Shown here piece by piece: positions 25,978 to 37,746 of a stretch of DNA of 64,000 nucleotides. The notes beneath the pieces were generated by a model. It was not told where the DNA came from. It ran no database searches and was given only the letters and a program-made list of their open reading frames with translations. How positions within the stretch are numbered: position 1 is the first letter of the stretch; each line of letters starts with the position of its first letter. The translations under genes and the position numbers were made by a program. The stretch comes from an uncultured Burkholderiales bacterium (GTDB lineage: Bacteria > Pseudomonadota > Gammaproteobacteria > Burkholderiales > Burkholderiaceae_C): NCBI GenBank assembly GCA_903864315.1, contig CAIPFK010000152.1, forward strand, positions 124,001 through 188,000, written 5' to 3'.

Positions 25978-28095
25978 TCATACCCCCACTCGCGCATCGT
26001 GAGTGGATTGCAACGCAGGAGAGCGCCTCACCAATCCATCCAAGGCCAAGCTTGCCGCCACACAGGGCTCATCCAAGGCCACAGAATAGTCGCCTGAGGG
26101 CACGAGTGCACTGTCGTTGCAGAGCTGGCTTGAGAGACTTGGCAAACTTCGCTCCATGAGCACCCTCAACTCATCAATCGTTTCGAACTCAAAGCCAGGC
26201 AAGTCGAGCATGTTGGCCATGACGCGCAAAATTTTCCACAAGGGCCGCGTCTCTAGGAGAGGCCTCACCACCGCATGAAAGCTCTGAGACAAGCCCTCGG
26301 TGTTGACAAAAGACCCTGGCGTCTCCGTAAAAGGTGCCATGGGCAAGAGGACATCGCTGTAATCCATGTTGGTTTTGAAGGGTGAGAGCGTGACCACCAA
26401 ATCCATCGCACTCAAAGCCTTCAAGGCTTTGGCCGGCTGAGCACAATCGTGCTCGGGCTCTAAATTCATGAGGATCATGGCCTTCAGTGCACCTGGCTCC
26501 AACATTTGCTGAACATTCAAGCCACCCAAGGACTGCTCGGGCCTGGCCGAGACCCATTGGGCGCCCACGGTGTTGGCACTCTCACCCAGCACGCCTGATT
26601 TTGCGCCAGTCAGTTGGGCCAACGCATTGATCCAACTCAACAATTCGTTATAGCGTGGGTGGTGTACTGCGGCGTTGCCGAGCAAGATGATTTTTCGCTC
26701 GCCGCTGAGCAAAGCTTGGGCCATGGGGCGCAAAGCATCGCTCACCTCACCCAGTCCATGGGGTGCAGCTTTAGAGCACTCTTGGGCCACAGTGGCGCAC
26801 AAATTGGCCAGGCATTCAACCCAGTCTTGTGCACCTTGAACCCAATCGTAGGCCACAGGCATCGCCCAGTCAGAGGTTTTGGCATTGAGACTCAACACTT
26901 GCGCACCATGCCGAATGGCATAGCGCAGGCGTTGCGCCAACAGGGGATGGTCTTTGCGAATATTGCCACCCACGACAAGCACGTTCTCCATGTGAGAGAG
27001 GTCTTGGATGGCACAACCGAGCCAATTCACCTGCGCGCTGTGTTGAAAGTCTGCGTGCCTGAGTCTGGCGTCTATATTTTCGCTGCCCATTGCGCGAAGC
27101 AACTTCGCCCCCAAAAACAACTCTTCGGTGGTGTTGTGGGGGGACATCAACGCACCAATGGACTTGGCACCAGCTTTGTGGGTGATGTCTTTCAAGGCAT
27201 CGGTCACAAAACTCAAAGCGGTGTTCCAGTCCACCTCGTGCCATACACCGGCTTGCTTGATCATGGGAGTGGTGAGCCTGTCGTTTGAATCAAGGGCCTC
27301 ATAAGAGAACCGATCTCGATCCGCAATCCAACACTCATTGATCGCTTCATTTTCCAGTGGAACCACACGCATGACTTTGTGGTTCTTGACTTGCATGATC
27401 AAATTCGTGCCCGTCGAGTCATGGGGGCTGACCGATTTGCGGCGCCCAAGCTCCCAAGTCCTGGCATGGTAACGAAAAGGCTTGCTGGTCAATGCCCCGA
27501 CTGGGCAGATGTCGATCATATTGCCCGACAGCTCAGAGTCCACCGACATGCCCACAAAGCTTTCTATCTCAGCGTGCTCACCGCGGTGGGTAAATCCCAG
27601 CTCCTGTAAGCCTGCCACCTCTACACCAAAACGCACACAGCGGGTGCAATGGATGCACCGACTCATCTCTTGCATGCTGATCAAGGGACCCGCTTCCTTG
27701 TGAAACACCACGCGTTTTTCTTCATGGTAGCGTGATGCAGCATCGCCATACCCCACCGCCAAGTCTTGCAGTTGACACTCACCGCCTTGATCACAAATGG
27801 GACAATCGAGCGGGTGATTGATGAGCAAAAACTCCATCACAGATTTTTGCGCTTGGAGAGCTTTTTTACTTTGCGTCCTGACAATCATGCCTTGCGTCAC
27901 CGGGGTGGCACAAGCTGGAAGTGGTTTGGCGGCCTTGTCCACATCGACCAAGCACATGCGGCAGTTCGCGGCGATGCTGAGTTTTTTGTGATAACAAAAA
28001 TGCGGAACATAGGTGCCCGCGGCCTCGGCGGCATGCATGATCATGCTGCCCTCACTCACTTCGACGGTTTTGTCATCAATTTGTACTTCAACCAT
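25978..28095 (-). CDS. nuoG: NADH-quinone oxidoreductase subunit G
   Basis: About 705-aa peripheral subunit with N-terminal iron-sulfur domains and a molybdopterin-oxidoreductase-like body that carries no cofactor. The 2Fe-2S N1b ligands are in HFCYHKK, NCRMCLV and PACATPV. The N5 His/Cys motif is [14 protein letters not shown] (about 95-108) and N4 lies in [11 protein letters not shown] plus a downstream Cys. Ligands for an extra N7 cluster are absent ([11 protein letters not shown] instead of a CxxC series), as in mitochondria and Paracoccus. ATG at 28095 gives MVEVQIDDK; a GTG at 28101, overlapping the nuoF stop, is the alternative. Confidence 0.96.
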   Translation of the reverse strand: MVEVQIDDKTVEVSEGSMIMHAAEAAGTYVPHFCYHKKLSIAANCRMCLVDVDKAAKPLPACATPVTQGMIVRTQSKKALQAQKSVMEFLLINHPLDCPICDQGGECQLQDLAVGYGDAASRYHEEKRVVFHKEAGPLISMQEMSRCIHCTRCVRFGVEVAGLQELGFTHRGEHAEIESFVGMSVDSELSGNMIDICPVGALTSKPFRYHARTWELGRRKSVSPHDSTGTNLIMQVKNHKVMRVVPLENEAINECWIADRDRFSYEALDSNDRLTTPMIKQAGVWHEVDWNTALSFVTDALKDITHKAGAKSIGALMSPHNTTEELFLGAKLLRAMGSENIDARLRHADFQHSAQVNWLGCAIQDLSHMENVLVVGGNIRKDHPLLAQRLRYAIRHGAQVLSLNAKTSDWAMPVAYDWVQGAQDWVECLANLCATVAQECSKAAPHGLGEVSDALRPMAQALLSGERKIILLGNAAVHHPRYNELLSWINALAQLTGAKSGVLGESANTVGAQWVSARPEQSLGGLNVQQMLEPGALKAMILMNLEPEHDCAQPAKALKALSAMDLVVTLSPFKTNMDYSDVLLPMAPFTETPGSFVNTEGLSQSFHAVVRPLLETRPLWKILRVMANMLDLPGFEFETIDELRVLMERSLPSLSSQLCNDSALVPSGDYSVALDEPCVAASLALDGLVRRSPALQSTHDARVGV

Positions 28096-28097
28096 GA

Positions 28098-29468
28098 TCA
28101 CATCCCATGTTCAACGCTCACACCATCTAAACAACGTTTGTGCACAATGTGGTGCTCAAACTCAGGGCGAAAATGCTTGAGCATGCCTTGCACAGGCATG
28201 GCCGCAGCATCGCCCAAAGCGCAAATGGTTCGACCAGAAATGTTCGCAGTCAAAGAATCCAAGAGCGCCAAATCACCCTCTTGGCCTTGACCATTTTCAA
28301 TTCGCTCGATCACCCGCCACAACCATCCCGTTCCCTCGCGACAAGGGGTGCACTGACCGCAAGATTCGTGCATGTAAAAGGCACTCAATCTCAGCAGGCA
28401 CTTCACCATGCAACGACGCTCATCCATCACGATCACAGCACCCGAGCCCAACATGGAGCCCGCCTTGGCTATGGAGTCGTAGTCCATGGTGAGGTCCATC
28501 ATGATGTGACCTGGCACCACGGGCGCCGAGCTCCCACCGGGGATCACCGCTTTCAATGAGCGACCGCCGCTCACACCACCAGCGAGTTCCAACAATTTGG
28601 AGAATGGCGTGCCCAAGGGAATTTCATAATTGCCAGGGCGCTCAACGTCCCCACTGATTGAAAATATTTTGGTGCCACCGTTGTTGGGTTTGCCCGCAGC
28701 CAAATAAGCTGGCGCACCGTTTCTGATGATCCAGGGCACAGCCGCATAGGTTTCCGTGTTGTTGATGTTGGTGGGCTTGGCATACAAACCAAAACTTGCA
28801 GGATACGGTGGTTTAAAGCGCGGCTGGCCTTTCTTGCCCTCCAAAGACTCCAAGAGGGCCGTCTCTTCACCACAAATGTAAGCACCAAAACCATGAACCG
28901 CATGCAATTGAAATGAGAATGAACTGCCCATGATGCCTTGGCCCAAATAACCTTTGCTGCGGGCTTGGCTGAGCGCTTCTTCAAACCTCTCATAGGTCTG
29001 GAATATTTCACCATGGATGTAGTTGTAGCCCACATTGATTCCCATGGCGTAAGCCGCAATGGCCATGCCCTCGATCACGATGTGCGGATTAAAGTGCAAG
29101 ATGTCTCGGTCTTTGAAAGTCCCAGGCTCGCCTTCATCAGAATTGCAAACGAGGTATTTTTGAATGGGGAAGGTCCTGGGCATGAAACTCCACTTGAGCC
29201 CCGTGGGAAACCCCGCACCACCTCGACCGCGAAGGACCGAATCCTTGACCGTGGCGATGACTTGCTCTTGGGTCATGGCGGGCTCGCCTGAGCCGTCAAG
29301 TCCCAAGATTTTTTTCAAAGCCTGGTAGCCGCCTCTGGCCTCATAGTCTTCAATGGACCAATTGCGTCCATCCAAGTCCGCTAAAATTTGAGGGTTGATG
29401 TGGCGACCATGAAATGAAGCTTCAACACCAGTGGTCTCAAAGCGTTTGAGTAAAGTCGCCAGACTCAT
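28098..29468 (-). CDS. nuoF: NADH-quinone oxidoreductase subunit F (NADH and FMN binding)
   Basis: 456-aa flavoprotein where NADH delivers its hydride to FMN; it also carries 4Fe-4S cluster N3. [16 protein letters not shown] (about 79-94) is the FMN/NADH glycine-rich loop, and [15 protein letters not shown] follows. The N3 ligands are [14 protein letters not shown] (about 364-377) plus a Cys near 415 (TICALGD). It overlaps nuoE by four bases and abuts nuoG. Confidence 0.98.
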   Translation of the reverse strand: MSLATLLKRFETTGVEASFHGRHINPQILADLDGRNWSIEDYEARGGYQALKKILGLDGSGEPAMTQEQVIATVKDSVLRGRGGAGFPTGLKWSFMPRTFPIQKYLVCNSDEGEPGTFKDRDILHFNPHIVIEGMAIAAYAMGINVGYNYIHGEIFQTYERFEEALSQARSKGYLGQGIMGSSFSFQLHAVHGFGAYICGEETALLESLEGKKGQPRFKPPYPASFGLYAKPTNINNTETYAAVPWIIRNGAPAYLAAGKPNNGGTKIFSISGDVERPGNYEIPLGTPFSKLLELAGGVSGGRSLKAVIPGGSSAPVVPGHIMMDLTMDYDSIAKAGSMLGSGAVIVMDERRCMVKCLLRLSAFYMHESCGQCTPCREGTGWLWRVIERIENGQGQEGDLALLDSLTANISGRTICALGDAAAMPVQGMLKHFRPEFEHHIVHKRCLDGVSVEHGM

Positions 29469-30013
29469 GTCGACTCCTTGAGATTGGTGAGGCCATCGAT
29501 CAGCTCATCGAGTTTGGCCGGCGTCATGAAACTGCACATGGAGCGATCGTTGACCAACACCACGGGTGCGTCAGCGCATGCACCAAGACATTCTGCAGGT
29601 TGCACCGTAAAGAGCCCGTCCGCCGTCGTACCACCTGGCTGAACCTTCAATTTCTTGCAGGCATGGGCCAATGCATCTTCGCCACCTTTGAGCAGACAAG
29701 ACAAATTGGTACAAACATTGAGTTTGTAGCGACCGAGCTGTGACAAGTTGTACATGTTGTAAAACGTGGCGACCTCGTGCACGGCAATGGCGGGCATTTC
29801 TAGATAATGGGCAACTTCCAACTCATGGGCTTGGGAAACAAAGCCGTGCTCAAACTGAACAATGGTCAAACAGGCCATCACAGCAGACTGCCTCTGATCG
29901 TGGGGAAATTTTTGCACTTCCAGTGCAAATTTATCCAGCACCGACCCAGACAAAGAGTATTGGAGCTCAGAAGGGTGCTGTTGTGCGGGCGTGAGTGGTG
30001 CGGACAAGATCAT
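29465..30013 (-). CDS. nuoE: NADH-quinone oxidoreductase subunit E (2Fe-2S N1a)
   Basis: 182-aa thioredoxin-like ferredoxin subunit. The four N1a ligands are visible as CTNLSC (about 101-106) and [11 protein letters not shown] (about 142-152). [12 protein letters not shown] is the conserved stretch before the domain. It overlaps nuoD by four bases and nuoF by four, so D-E-F are translationally coupled. Confidence 0.97.
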   Translation of the reverse strand: MILSAPLTPAQQHPSELQYSLSGSVLDKFALEVQKFPHDQRQSAVMACLTIVQFEHGFVSQAHELEVAHYLEMPAIAVHEVATFYNMYNLSQLGRYKLNVCTNLSCLLKGGEDALAHACKKLKVQPGGTTADGLFTVQPAECLGACADAPVVLVNDRSMCSFMTPAKLDELIDGLTNLKEST

Positions 30014-31263
30014 CGGTCTATTTCTCCAAACACAATATCCATGGTGCCAATGACGGCCACCGTATCAGCAATCATGTGCCCTCGGACCATTTCATCCATG
30101 GCGGCCAAATGGGCAAAGCCTGGAGCGCGAATTTTCATGCGAAAGGGTTTGTTAGCACCATCGCTGATCAAGTAAATACCAAACTCACCCTTGGGATGCT
30201 CAACCGCACTGTAAGCCTCTCCCTCTGGCACGTGAAAGCCCTCGGTAAAAAGTTTAAAGTGATGAATCAACTCCTCCATGCTGGACTTCATGCCCACTCG
30301 GCTTGGGGGAGCCACTTTGTGGTTGCTCGTGATGACGGGTCCAGGATTGGCACGCAACCAAGCAACGCACTGCTCAATAATGCGATTGGACTGGCGCATC
30401 TCTTCAATTCGCACCAAGTAGCGGTCATAGCAGTCGCCGGTGACACCCACAGGGATGTCAAAATCCATTTTGTCGTAAACATCATAGGGCTGGTGTTTTC
30501 TCAAATCCCACTCCACGCCCGAGCCTCGCAACATGGCGCCGGTGAACCCCAAATTCTTCGCGCGCTCAGGGGTCACCACACCAATGCCCACGGTGCGCTG
30601 CTTCCAAATGCGGTTGTCCGTAAGAAGGGTCTCGTACTCATCGACCAGACCTGGGAATCGTTTGGTGAAATCATCGATGAAGTCAAGCAAGGAGCCTTGA
30701 CGATTTTCATTCATGCGAGCAATCGTTTTGGCGTTCTTAATCTTGCTCACCTGGTACTGTGGCATGCTAGCAGGCAAGTCGCGGTAAACACCCCCAGGCC
30801 TGAAATAAGCAGCGTGCATGCGCGCACCGGAGACCGCTTCATACATGTCAAAGAGATCTTCTCGCTCGCGAAAGCAATAAATCAAAATATTCATGGCGCC
30901 ACAATCAAACCCGTGACAACCCAACCACAACAGATGGTTCAACAAACGCGTGATTTCGGAAAACATCACTCGGATGTATTGCGCCCGAAGCGGGACGTCC
31001 AACTTCAAGAGCTTTTCAATGGCCAAGCAATAGGCATGCTCATTGCACATCATCGAGACGTAGTCGAGTCGATCCATGTAAGGCAAGGACTGGATGAAGG
31101 TCTTGCTTTCAGCGAGTTTTTCTGTGGCGCGGTGCAAGAGGCCGATGTGAGGGTCAGCGCGTTGGACGACTTCTCCATCGAGCTCCAAGACCAGTCGAAG
31201 GACACCGTGAGCAGCAGGATGCTGTGGTCCTAGATTGAGTGTGTAATTTTTAATTTCAGCCAT
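30010..31263 (-). CDS. nuoD: NADH-quinone oxidoreductase subunit D
   Basis: 417-aa 49-kDa-type subunit derived from a hydrogenase large subunit, lining the quinone pocket with Nuo[17 protein letters not shown] (about 9-24) holds the quinone-site His, [12 protein letters not shown] follows, and the hydrogenase-like C terminus ends FGEIDR. NuoC and NuoD are separate proteins here, unlike the E. coli fusion. It is 11 bases from nuoC. Confidence 0.98.
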   Translation of the reverse strand: MAEIKNYTLNLGPQHPAAHGVLRLVLELDGEVVQRADPHIGLLHRATEKLAESKTFIQSLPYMDRLDYVSMMCNEHAYCLAIEKLLKLDVPLRAQYIRVMFSEITRLLNHLLWLGCHGFDCGAMNILIYCFREREDLFDMYEAVSGARMHAAYFRPGGVYRDLPASMPQYQVSKIKNAKTIARMNENRQGSLLDFIDDFTKRFPGLVDEYETLLTDNRIWKQRTVGIGVVTPERAKNLGFTGAMLRGSGVEWDLRKHQPYDVYDKMDFDIPVGVTGDCYDRYLVRIEEMRQSNRIIEQCVAWLRANPGPVITSNHKVAPPSRVGMKSSMEELIHHFKLFTEGFHVPEGEAYSAVEHPKGEFGIYLISDGANKPFRMKIRAPGFAHLAAMDEMVRGHMIADTVAVIGTMDIVFGEIDR

Positions 31264-31274
31264 GATGCATTTGC

Positions 31275-31883
31275 TTACAAGCCACCGTAGTGTTCTTCGC
31301 GCACAACTCGCGGCGTGATCTCACGTGGCTCAATGGTGATGGGCTGATAGATGACCCGAGCAAGCTCAGAGTCATAGCGCATCTCGACATGACCAGAAAC
31401 TGGAAAGTCTTTTCTGAAGGGGTGTCCAATGAAGCCGTAATCGGTGAGCAATCGGCGCAAATCCTCATGACCTTCAAACACGATGCCATACAAATCAAAG
31501 GCTTCACGCTCAAACCAATTGACCGAACTCCAAAGGGTGGTGACGCTTGGCAAAATTGGAAACTCATCATCACTGGCGAAAACCCGCAACCGCACACGCC
31601 AATTGTGTTCAATAGAGAGCAAATGGAGAACCGCTGCAAACCTTGGGCCATCGGAGAAAACACTCGGTGCTCCTTCCTTGTAATCCATGTAGTCCACCCC
31701 ACACAGATCGATCAATTGATCAAAGCACAACTGAGGATGCTCTTTCAATGTTTGGGCCACTTGGTAGTAGTCTTTGGCAGCCACACTCAAGGTCACTTCA
31801 CCCAGTGCTGTTTGGTGATGCTTGAGTTGGTCACCCAAGACCTCGGTGACCATTGCATTCAATCGTTCAAGAGAGGCACTCAT
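31275..31883 (-). CDS. nuoC: NADH-quinone oxidoreductase subunit C
   Basis: 202-aa 30-kDa-type subunit. The diagnostic motif ERE[24 protein letters not shown] (read in parts, about 128-154) and [11 protein letters not shown] are intact. The N-terminal part (about 1-60) is variable, as usual. It lies 46 bases downstream of nuoB and 11 upstream of nuoD. Confidence 0.97.
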   Translation of the reverse strand: MSASLERLNAMVTEVLGDQLKHHQTALGEVTLSVAAKDYYQVAQTLKEHPQLCFDQLIDLCGVDYMDYKEGAPSVFSDGPRFAAVLHLLSIEHNWRVRLRVFASDDEFPILPSVTTLWSSVNWFEREAFDLYGIVFEGHEDLRRLLTDYGFIGHPFRKDFPVSGHVEMRYDSELARVIYQPITIEPREITPRVVREEHYGGL

Positions 31884-31929
31884 GGACTGGACTTTCGCTC
31901 TTCAAGCTGTTTGGGCGTCTTCATGCATT

Positions 31930-32406
31930 TCACCTCGCAATGGTGTTTTCACGGCGAATTTTGTTTTGCAGTTGCAAGACACCGTAAAGAAGCGCCTCAG
32001 CCGTGGGCGGACACCCTGGCACATAGACGTCAACAGGAACGATGCGATCACAGCCACGAACAACCGAGTAGCTGTAGTGATAGTACCCCCCACCATTGGC
32101 ACATGAACCCATGGAGAGCACCCACCGAGGCTCAGACATTTGGTCATAGACTTTGCGCAGTGCTGGGGCCATCTTGTTGCACAAGGTCCCTGCCACAATC
32201 ATCAAATCGCTTTGACGTGGACTGGGTCGAAACAACATGCCAAAACGATCCATGTCATAACGCGCGGCACCTGCGTGCATCATCTCCACTGCACAACATG
32301 CCAAGCCAAATGTCATGGGCCACAAGGACCCTGTTTTAGCCCAATTCACCACCGAATCAACCGATGTGGTGATGAAGCCTTCTTTTAAAATGCCGTCCAT
32401 TGACAT
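31930..32406 (-). CDS. nuoB: NADH-quinone oxidoreductase subunit B (4Fe-4S N2)
   Basis: 158-aa PSST-type subunit holding cluster N2, the last electron carrier before quinone. The adjacent Cys pair is in [11 protein letters not shown] (about 34-44); the other ligands are in [11 protein letters not shown] (about 99-109) and [11 protein letters not shown] (about 129-139). It is three bases downstream of nuoA. Confidence 0.98.
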   Translation of the reverse strand: MSMDGILKEGFITTSVDSVVNWAKTGSLWPMTFGLACCAVEMMHAGAARYDMDRFGMLFRPSPRQSDLMIVAGTLCNKMAPALRKVYDQMSEPRWVLSMGSCANGGGYYHYSYSVVRGCDRIVPVDVYVPGCPPTAEALLYGVLQLQNKIRRENTIAR

Positions 32407-32409
32407 GCT

Positions 32410-32769
32410 TTATTCCCAATCGAGTGCGCCTTTTTTCCACTCATAGGCAAAACCGACCACCAAAATCGCCAAAAAAATCATCATGGCCCAAAAGCCCGTT
32501 GGACCAATTTGTTTGAGCGATACGGCCCATGGAAACAAAAAGGCAATTTCCAAGTCAAAGAGGATGAACAAAATGGCTACCAAGTAGTAGCGCACATCAA
32601 ACTTCATGCGCGCATCTTCAAACGCATCAAATCCGCATTCATAGGGGGAGTTTTTCGCCGCATCGGGCCGCTGAGGGCCTAGCAAGTATCCCAAGACCTG
32701 GGGCACAACACCCACGGCCAGACCCACCAGGATGAATAACAAAACGGGCAAATAGGTGTCTAGGTTCAT
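32410..32769 (-). CDS. nuoA: NADH-quinone oxidoreductase subunit A
   Basis: 119-aa three-helix membrane subunit of complex [40 protein letters not shown] (read in parts) is the family signature, including the conserved Cys in the helix 1-2 loop. It is the first gene of the 14-gene nuo operon, 76 bases after tRNA-Leu. The tpiA-secG-tRNA-Leu-nuoA order is widespread in betaproteobacteria. Confidence 0.97.
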   Translation of the reverse strand: MNLDTYLPVLLFILVGLAVGVVPQVLGYLLGPQRPDAAKNSPYECGFDAFEDARMKFDVRYYLVAILFILFDLEIAFLFPWAVSLKQIGPTGFWAMMIFLAILVVGFAYEWKKGALDWE

Positions 32770-32845
32770 CTCAACCTTTTAAAAAGTGCCACTCCATCTT
32801 CCATGCAAGCGAGCATTCACTTGGAATGACTGGGATGCATCAAGT

Positions 32846-32930
32846 TGGTGCCGTCGGCGAGACTCGAACTCGCACAGCTTTCGCCACTACCCCCTCAAGA
32901 TAGCGTGTCTACCAATTTCACCACGACGGC
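32846..32930 (-). tRNA. tRNA-Leu (anticodon GAG)
   Basis: Reading the minus strand gives a 7-bp acceptor GCCGTCG/CGACGGC, a D-arm with GGTAGACA, an anticodon stem CTATC/GGTAG with seven-base loop TTGAGGG (anticodon GAG), a long variable arm typical of Leu, and the T-loop GTTCGAGTC. The CCA end is encoded (32846-32848). It reads codons CUC/CUU. Confidence 0.95.
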
Positions 32931-33049
32931 TAAACAATTGAGTACCTAGAAGCAGTATTCTAAGCTCTCTCAAAGACTTGGAGTTTACCCTATAAATGGA
33001 TTGCCCAAAAGTCCAGATGGACGCTTTTTTAAAATGATGAAGTCCATTT

Positions 33050-33454
33050 TCACTTGCTGGGAATTGACTGCGAACCGGAGGCGCCGTCTGGGGTGCCGGG
33101 TGCGCTTGATTTTGATGTGGGTATCGAGGCATCAACTGCGGGTGCATTGGTCTGAACAGGTGCTTGAACTTGCACGCCTTCGAGCACGCTGCCAGAAGGA
33201 GCTTCGTGTTTTGCACCCCCCAAATAGGCCAAGGCCAATGTCGCAATAAAAAAGACTGCGGCCAAAACGGCAGTACTCCTGGACAAGAAATTGGCCCCAC
33301 CCGATGCACCAAAAAGGCTGCCAGAAGTGCCTGAGCCAAAAGCCGCGCCCATGTCTGCACCTTTGCCGTGCTGGATCAAAATCAAACCAATCATCGACAA
33401 GGCCGAGATGATTTGTACGAGCAAAATAATATTGGTAATGATATTCATGGTCAA
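33050..33454 (-). CDS. secG: Preprotein translocase subunit SecG
   Basis: 134-aa component of the SecYEG inner-membrane channel. Two membrane helices are visible (about 4-25 and 58-80), with the conserved loop LIQHGKGADMGAAFGSG between them and GASGGANFLSRST before helix 2. The tail of about 50 residues is Pro/Ser/Thr-rich, longer than in E. coli (110 aa). It lies six bases downstream of tpiA. Confidence 0.95.
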   Translation of the reverse strand: MTMNIITNIILLVQIISALSMIGLILIQHGKGADMGAAFGSGTSGSLFGASGGANFLSRSTAVLAAVFFIATLALAYLGGAKHEAPSGSVLEGVQVQAPVQTNAPAVDASIPTSKSSAPGTPDGASGSQSIPSK

Positions 33455-33460
33455 TGTTTC

Positions 33461-34246
33461 CTAGGGGTTGCGAGCAACAGCGGATGAAATGATGCTCAAA
33501 AAATCGCTCGAGGACAAAGCGGCCGATCCAATCAAGCCACCGTCAACATCGGGTTGCGCGAGCAGCGCCTGCGCATTCGCCGCATTCATGCTCCCGCCAT
33601 ACAAAATCCTCAATGCCTTGGCGTGAGTGGTGCGTGGTTCGAGCAAGGACCTGATGTAGGCATGCACTTCTTGCGCCATGACTGGCGTTGCGGTCAAACC
33701 CGTGCCAATGGCCCAAACTGGCTCATAGGCCACCACCACTCGATCAAAGTCAACGGGCAGCATCGACAGGGCCGACATCACTTGTCGCTTGATCACCGCC
33801 CAGGTCTGCCCTTGCTCGCGCTCGTCTTGTGTCTCACCCACACACACAATCGGTGTCAGTCCCGCATTCATGGCTTGGAAAACCTTGTGGCAAATCAAAC
33901 TATCGTTTTGAAACTGATAGCGCCTGCGCTCTGAATGGCCCAAAATCACATGGTCAACTTTGAATTCTTTGAGCATGGACAACGAGAGCTCACCGGTGTA
34001 GGCGCCCTTGTCGTGTTCGCTGACATCTTGAGCGCCTTGTGCTATTGAAGAGCCTTCTAGCAATGCACTCACTTGGGCCCAGTATGGCGCCGGTGGGCAC
34101 ACCAACACATCGGGCAAGGAAGGCTGACCCACTTGGGCTTTGAGGGCATCAAGGCCCGTGACCAAGGCTTTCACCAATGCTTCATTGCTTGAAAAGCTGG
34201 CATTCATCTTCCAGTTGCCCGCTATCAGTTTACGTTTCACCGTCAT
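33461..34246 (-). CDS. tpiA: Triosephosphate isomerase
   Basis: 261-aa TIM-barrel enzyme interconverting dihydroxyacetone phosphate and glyceraldehyde 3-phosphate. The substrate Lys is in AGNWKMN (about 9-15), the catalytic His in LGHSERR (about 100-106), and the catalytic Glu in AYEPVWAIGTG (about 176-186). The C-terminal phosphate loop is LYGGSMN. Its ATG overlaps the stop of the upstream oxidoreductase by four bases. Confidence 0.97.
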   Translation of the reverse strand: MTVKRKLIAGNWKMNASFSSNEALVKALVTGLDALKAQVGQPSLPDVLVCPPAPYWAQVSALLEGSSIAQGAQDVSEHDKGAYTGELSLSMLKEFKVDHVILGHSERRRYQFQNDSLICHKVFQAMNAGLTPIVCVGETQDEREQGQTWAVIKRQVMSALSMLPVDFDRVVVAYEPVWAIGTGLTATPVMAQEVHAYIRSLLEPRTTHAKALRILYGGSMNAANAQALLAQPDVDGGLIGSAALSSSDFLSIISSAVARNP

Positions 34247-35253
34247 GACGGCTCTCCTAACCAGTGAATGACAATTTTGCCAATGTGCTCGTTGGATTCC
34301 ATCAAGGTGTGGGCGTGGGCACCAGCCTGAGGGTCCAAGGCTTCAAAAGTTTTGAAGAGCACGGGCTTGATGGCCGAGCTCTCCAACAAGGGCCAGACGT
34401 GGTGCAAGAGTTTTTGAGCAATCTGCGCCTTGAAACCCACATCGCGCGGCCTGAGGGTGGAGCCCGTGAGCGTCAAGCGTTTTCTCAGCACCAAGCCCGC
34501 GTTGACTTGAGACTTCACGCCACCTTGAACAGCTATTAACACCAAGCGACCGTCTTCCGCCAAAATTTCAATTTCTTTGGCAACATAGTCACCAGCAACC
34601 ATGTCCAAAATCACGTCCACTCCACGACCTTGGGTGATGCTGAGCACCTCTTTTGCAAAGTCTTGTGTCTTGTAATTGATCACATGCTCGGCGCCCAGCG
34701 CAAGACAGGCTGCGCACTTGGTATCGGATCCGGCCGTGGCGATCACGCGCCCACCCATCGCTTTGACCATTTGAATGGCCGTGACACCAATGCCACTGGT
34801 ACCACCTTGCACCAAAAACCACTCGCCAGGCTTGAGCAATCCTCGATCAAAGACGTTGCTCCACACGGTGAAAAACGTCTCAGGTAGGCTCGCGGCTTGA
34901 CTCAACGTGAGCCCTTTGGGAACCGGCAAACATTGGGCTATGGGCGCCACGCACCACTGCGCGTAGCCACCACCAGCGACCAAAGCGCACACTCGATCTC
35001 CGATCTTCAAGCCTTGGGCCGCCAGCAGTTGAGCGTCACCGTCTTCAACAATGCCAGCAATCTCCAAGCCCGGGATATCTGAAACACCCGCAGGAACAGG
35101 ATAGTGGCCTTTTCTTTGCAGCACATCGGGTCGGTTCACGCCACTGGCATGAACTCGAATGAGGGCCTCCCCATGGAGTGGAGCAGGCTTGGCGCGCTCG
35201 ATCAACCTGAGGACCTCGGGAGCACCGAATTCAGAAATTTCAATGGCTTGCAT
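34243..35253 (-). CDS. NAD(P)H:quinone oxidoreductase, zinc-independent MDR family (PIG3-like)
   Basis: 336-aa medium-chain dehydrogenase/reductase without zinc ligands. The start MQAIEISEFGAPEVLRL and HASGVNRPDVLQRKGHYPVP are typical of the PIG3/quinone oxidoreductase group. The Rossmann motif is VQGGTSGIGVTAIQMVKAMGGRVIATAGS (about 148-176, read in parts). It probably reduces quinones or alkenals with NADPH. It is the first gene of a unit that continues with tpiA. A second MDR gene lies at 57668. Confidence 0.88.
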   Translation of the reverse strand: MQAIEISEFGAPEVLRLIERAKPAPLHGEALIRVHASGVNRPDVLQRKGHYPVPAGVSDIPGLEIAGIVEDGDAQLLAAQGLKIGDRVCALVAGGGYAQWCVAPIAQCLPVPKGLTLSQAASLPETFFTVWSNVFDRGLLKPGEWFLVQGGTSGIGVTAIQMVKAMGGRVIATAGSDTKCAACLALGAEHVINYKTQDFAKEVLSITQGRGVDVILDMVAGDYVAKEIEILAEDGRLVLIAVQGGVKSQVNAGLVLRKRLTLTGSTLRPRDVGFKAQIAQKLLHHVWPLLESSAIKPVLFKTFEALDPQAGAHAHTLMESNEHIGKIVIHWLGEPS

Positions 35254-35403
35254 GGTTTAAAAATCAATCAAAGCATAACGATGAGCGAACTCCAGCGAAC
35301 CCGAAGCAATCCAAGCGAAGTCAACATTCAGTGCGTGCTTGGGGCTCAAAGAGTTGAGCACCAAGCACCCCTTGTCATTGACGACACGTTGTGCCGCAAC
35401 GCC

Positions 35404-37533
35404 TTATTCGGGCGAGTGTGAATGCTCCTCTGGGTGAGCAGGACGCTCACTCAAGGCCTTCATGGACAACTTGACGCGACCTTTTTCATCGGTCTCGAGG
35501 ACTTTCACTCGAACGATCTGGCCCTCAGCCAACACATCGGTGACTTTGTTGATGCGTTCGTGACTGATTTGAGAGATGTGCAGCAAACCGTCTTTGCCAG
35601 GCAACAAGTTCACCAAGGCGCCAAAATCTAAAATCTTGGTCACGGGGCCTTCATAGACCTTGCCAATTTCAACCTCCGCCGTGATCTCCTCAATGCGTCG
35701 CTTGGCTTCTTGGGCCTTGGCGCCATCGTTGGAGGCAATGGTGATGGTGCCGTCTTCTGCGATATTGATTTGCGTGCCCGTCTCTTCTGTCAAAGCGCGG
35801 ATGGTGGCACCTCCTTTGCCGATCACATCACGAATTTTGTCCGCATTGATCTTCATGGTGTAAAGGCGAGGCGCAAAATCGCTCACCTCTTCTTTGGCTT
35901 GACCCATGGCTTCTTGCATTTTGCCCAAAATATGCATGCGAGCTTCTTTGGCTTGGGCCAGTGCCACTTGCATGATTTCTTTGGTAATGCCTTGAATTTT
36001 GATGTCCATTTGAAGCGCTGTGATGCCGTTGGTCGTTCCAGCCACTTTAAAGTCCATGTCGCCCAGGTGATCCTCATCGCCCAAAATATCGGTGAGCACA
36101 GCAAAACGGTTGCCGTCTTTGATCAAGCCCATGGCAATACCGGCCACGTGAGCTTGCATGGGAACGCCTGCATCCATCAAGGACAAACAGCCGCCGCACA
36201 CAGAGGCCATTGACGATGAACCATTGGACTCGGTGATCTCGGAGACCACGCGCATGGTGTAGGGGAAATCTTCTTTCTTTGGCAAGCAAGCGGCCAAAGC
36301 ACGCTTGGCCAAACGGCCGTGACCGATTTCACGGCGCTTGGTGCTGCCCATGCGACCGACTTCACCGGTGGCAAAGGGAGGCATGTTGTAGTGAAACATG
36401 AAGCGGTCTTCAAACTCACCGGCCAAGGCGTCAATGCGCTGGGCATCGCGCTCAGTGCCCAAGGTCGTCACCACCAACGCCTGTGTTTCTCCACGCGTAA
36501 AGAGTGCAGAACCATGGGTTCTGGGCAACACGCTGTTGCGAATTTCAATGGGGCGAACAGTGCGAGTATCGCGTCCGTCAATTCTGGGCTCACCAGCCAA
36601 GATTTGTGAGCGCACGATGCGTGCTTCAATATCGAATAAGAGTGTCTCAACCTTCACGGCATCAAAGGCAACACCTTGCGCAGTCAAGGCTTCCATGGTC
36701 GCCTTGTAGGCCACGCGACAAGCTTGGGTGCGTTGCTGTTTGTTGCGAATCTGATAAGCCTCGCGCAATGGGCCTTCTGCAATTTCGTTCACTTTGGCAA
36801 TCAAAGGCTCGTCTTTGGCATCTGCTGCCCAGTCCCACACAGGGTGGCCAGCTTCTTTGACAAGCTCATGGATGGCATCGATGGCAACTTTGCCTTGCTC
36901 ATGTCCAAACACCACGGCACCGAGCATGATCTCTTCGCTCAATTGAAGAGCTTCTGACTCGACCATCAACACAGCCGCTTCCGTACCCGCCACCACCAAA
37001 TCCATGATGCTGTCTTTGCGTTGTGTCTGACCAGGATTGAGCACATATTCGCCATTGATGTAGCCCACCCTGGCTGCACCCAATGGGCCATTGAAAGGAA
37101 TTCCCGCCAAAGACAAGGCGGCACTCGAAGCAATCAAGGCCGCGATGTCTGCATCGACCTCGGGGTTGAGCGAAAGGGTGTGGATGACCACGTGCACTTC
37201 GTTGTAGAAGCCCTCGGGAAAGAGTGGGCGAATAGGACGATCAATCAAACGGCTCGTGAGCGTTTCAAGCTCACTGGGCTTGGCTTCGCGCTTGAAAAAA
37301 CTCCCGGGAATCTTGCCCGCAGCATAGGTTTTCTCAATATAGTCCACAGTCAAGGGGAAAAAATCCTGCCCAGGCTTGGCCGATTTGGAGGCCACCACCG
37401 TGGCCAACACCACGGTGTCATCCATGTTCAAAAGAACAGCGCCACTGGCTTGACGAGCGATTTCGCCCGTCTCCATGGTCACCTTGTGTTGACCCCATTG
37501 AAAAGTTTTAGTAACTTTATTAAATAACGACAT
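35404..37533 (-). CDS. pnp: Polyribonucleotide nucleotidyltransferase (PNPase)
   Basis: 709-aa phosphorolytic 3'-5' exoribonuclease. The ATG at 37533 ([14 protein letters not shown]) follows GGAG; the longer frame to 37572 is unlikely. Two RNase PH domains (about 10-220 and 320-550; [30 protein letters not shown]) flank the helical domain. The KH domain ([21 protein letters not shown], about 560-580) and S1 domain ([20 protein letters not shown]) follow. It is downstream of rpsO, as in most bacteria. Confidence 0.98.
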   Translation of the reverse strand: MSLFNKVTKTFQWGQHKVTMETGEIARQASGAVLLNMDDTVVLATVVASKSAKPGQDFFPLTVDYIEKTYAAGKIPGSFFKREAKPSELETLTSRLIDRPIRPLFPEGFYNEVHVVIHTLSLNPEVDADIAALIASSAALSLAGIPFNGPLGAARVGYINGEYVLNPGQTQRKDSIMDLVVAGTEAAVLMVESEALQLSEEIMLGAVVFGHEQGKVAIDAIHELVKEAGHPVWDWAADAKDEPLIAKVNEIAEGPLREAYQIRNKQQRTQACRVAYKATMEALTAQGVAFDAVKVETLLFDIEARIVRSQILAGEPRIDGRDTRTVRPIEIRNSVLPRTHGSALFTRGETQALVVTTLGTERDAQRIDALAGEFEDRFMFHYNMPPFATGEVGRMGSTKRREIGHGRLAKRALAACLPKKEDFPYTMRVVSEITESNGSSSMASVCGGCLSLMDAGVPMQAHVAGIAMGLIKDGNRFAVLTDILGDEDHLGDMDFKVAGTTNGITALQMDIKIQGITKEIMQVALAQAKEARMHILGKMQEAMGQAKEEVSDFAPRLYTMKINADKIRDVIGKGGATIRALTEETGTQINIAEDGTITIASNDGAKAQEAKRRIEEITAEVEIGKVYEGPVTKILDFGALVNLLPGKDGLLHISQISHERINKVTDVLAEGQIVRVKVLETDEKGRVKLSMKALSERPAHPEEHSHSPE

Positions 37534-37610
37534 TTTCGTCTTCTCCATCATGAATTGGGGCATGAAGGCCATGCCACCGAAGCCCGGAGAAGTCTCATGA
37601 AACAGAATGC

Positions 37611-37668
37611 CATTCCATCAATTGTCAGCCCGCGCAGTTGCACCCAAAGCTCAACAGTTGGTGGAATG
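37611..37668 (-). promoter_or_regulatory. Imperfect long hairpin in the pnp leader
   Basis: Arms at 37611-37625 and 37654-37668 match at 13 of 15 positions around a 28-base loop. In E. coli the pnp leader holds a long stem cut by RNase III, through which PNPase limits its own synthesis; position and size here fit that role, but the sequence is not conserved, so this is inference. Confidence 0.45.
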
Positions 37669-37746
37669 ACACAGCTTCGATCCATGACGAATCTCTCCGA
37701 TCAATCCGCATGGGGGCAATGCGTACCATCACTCCCCATCATGCAT

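Noticed and set aside
29995-31233. 412-codon plus-strand frame across nuoD
   Set aside because: Antisense to a complete nuoD with intact family motifs; it has no ribosome-binding site and no recognisable protein features.
31290-32339. 349-codon plus-strand frame across nuoC and nuoB
   Set aside because: It crosses two well-supported genes on the other strand and has random-looking composition.
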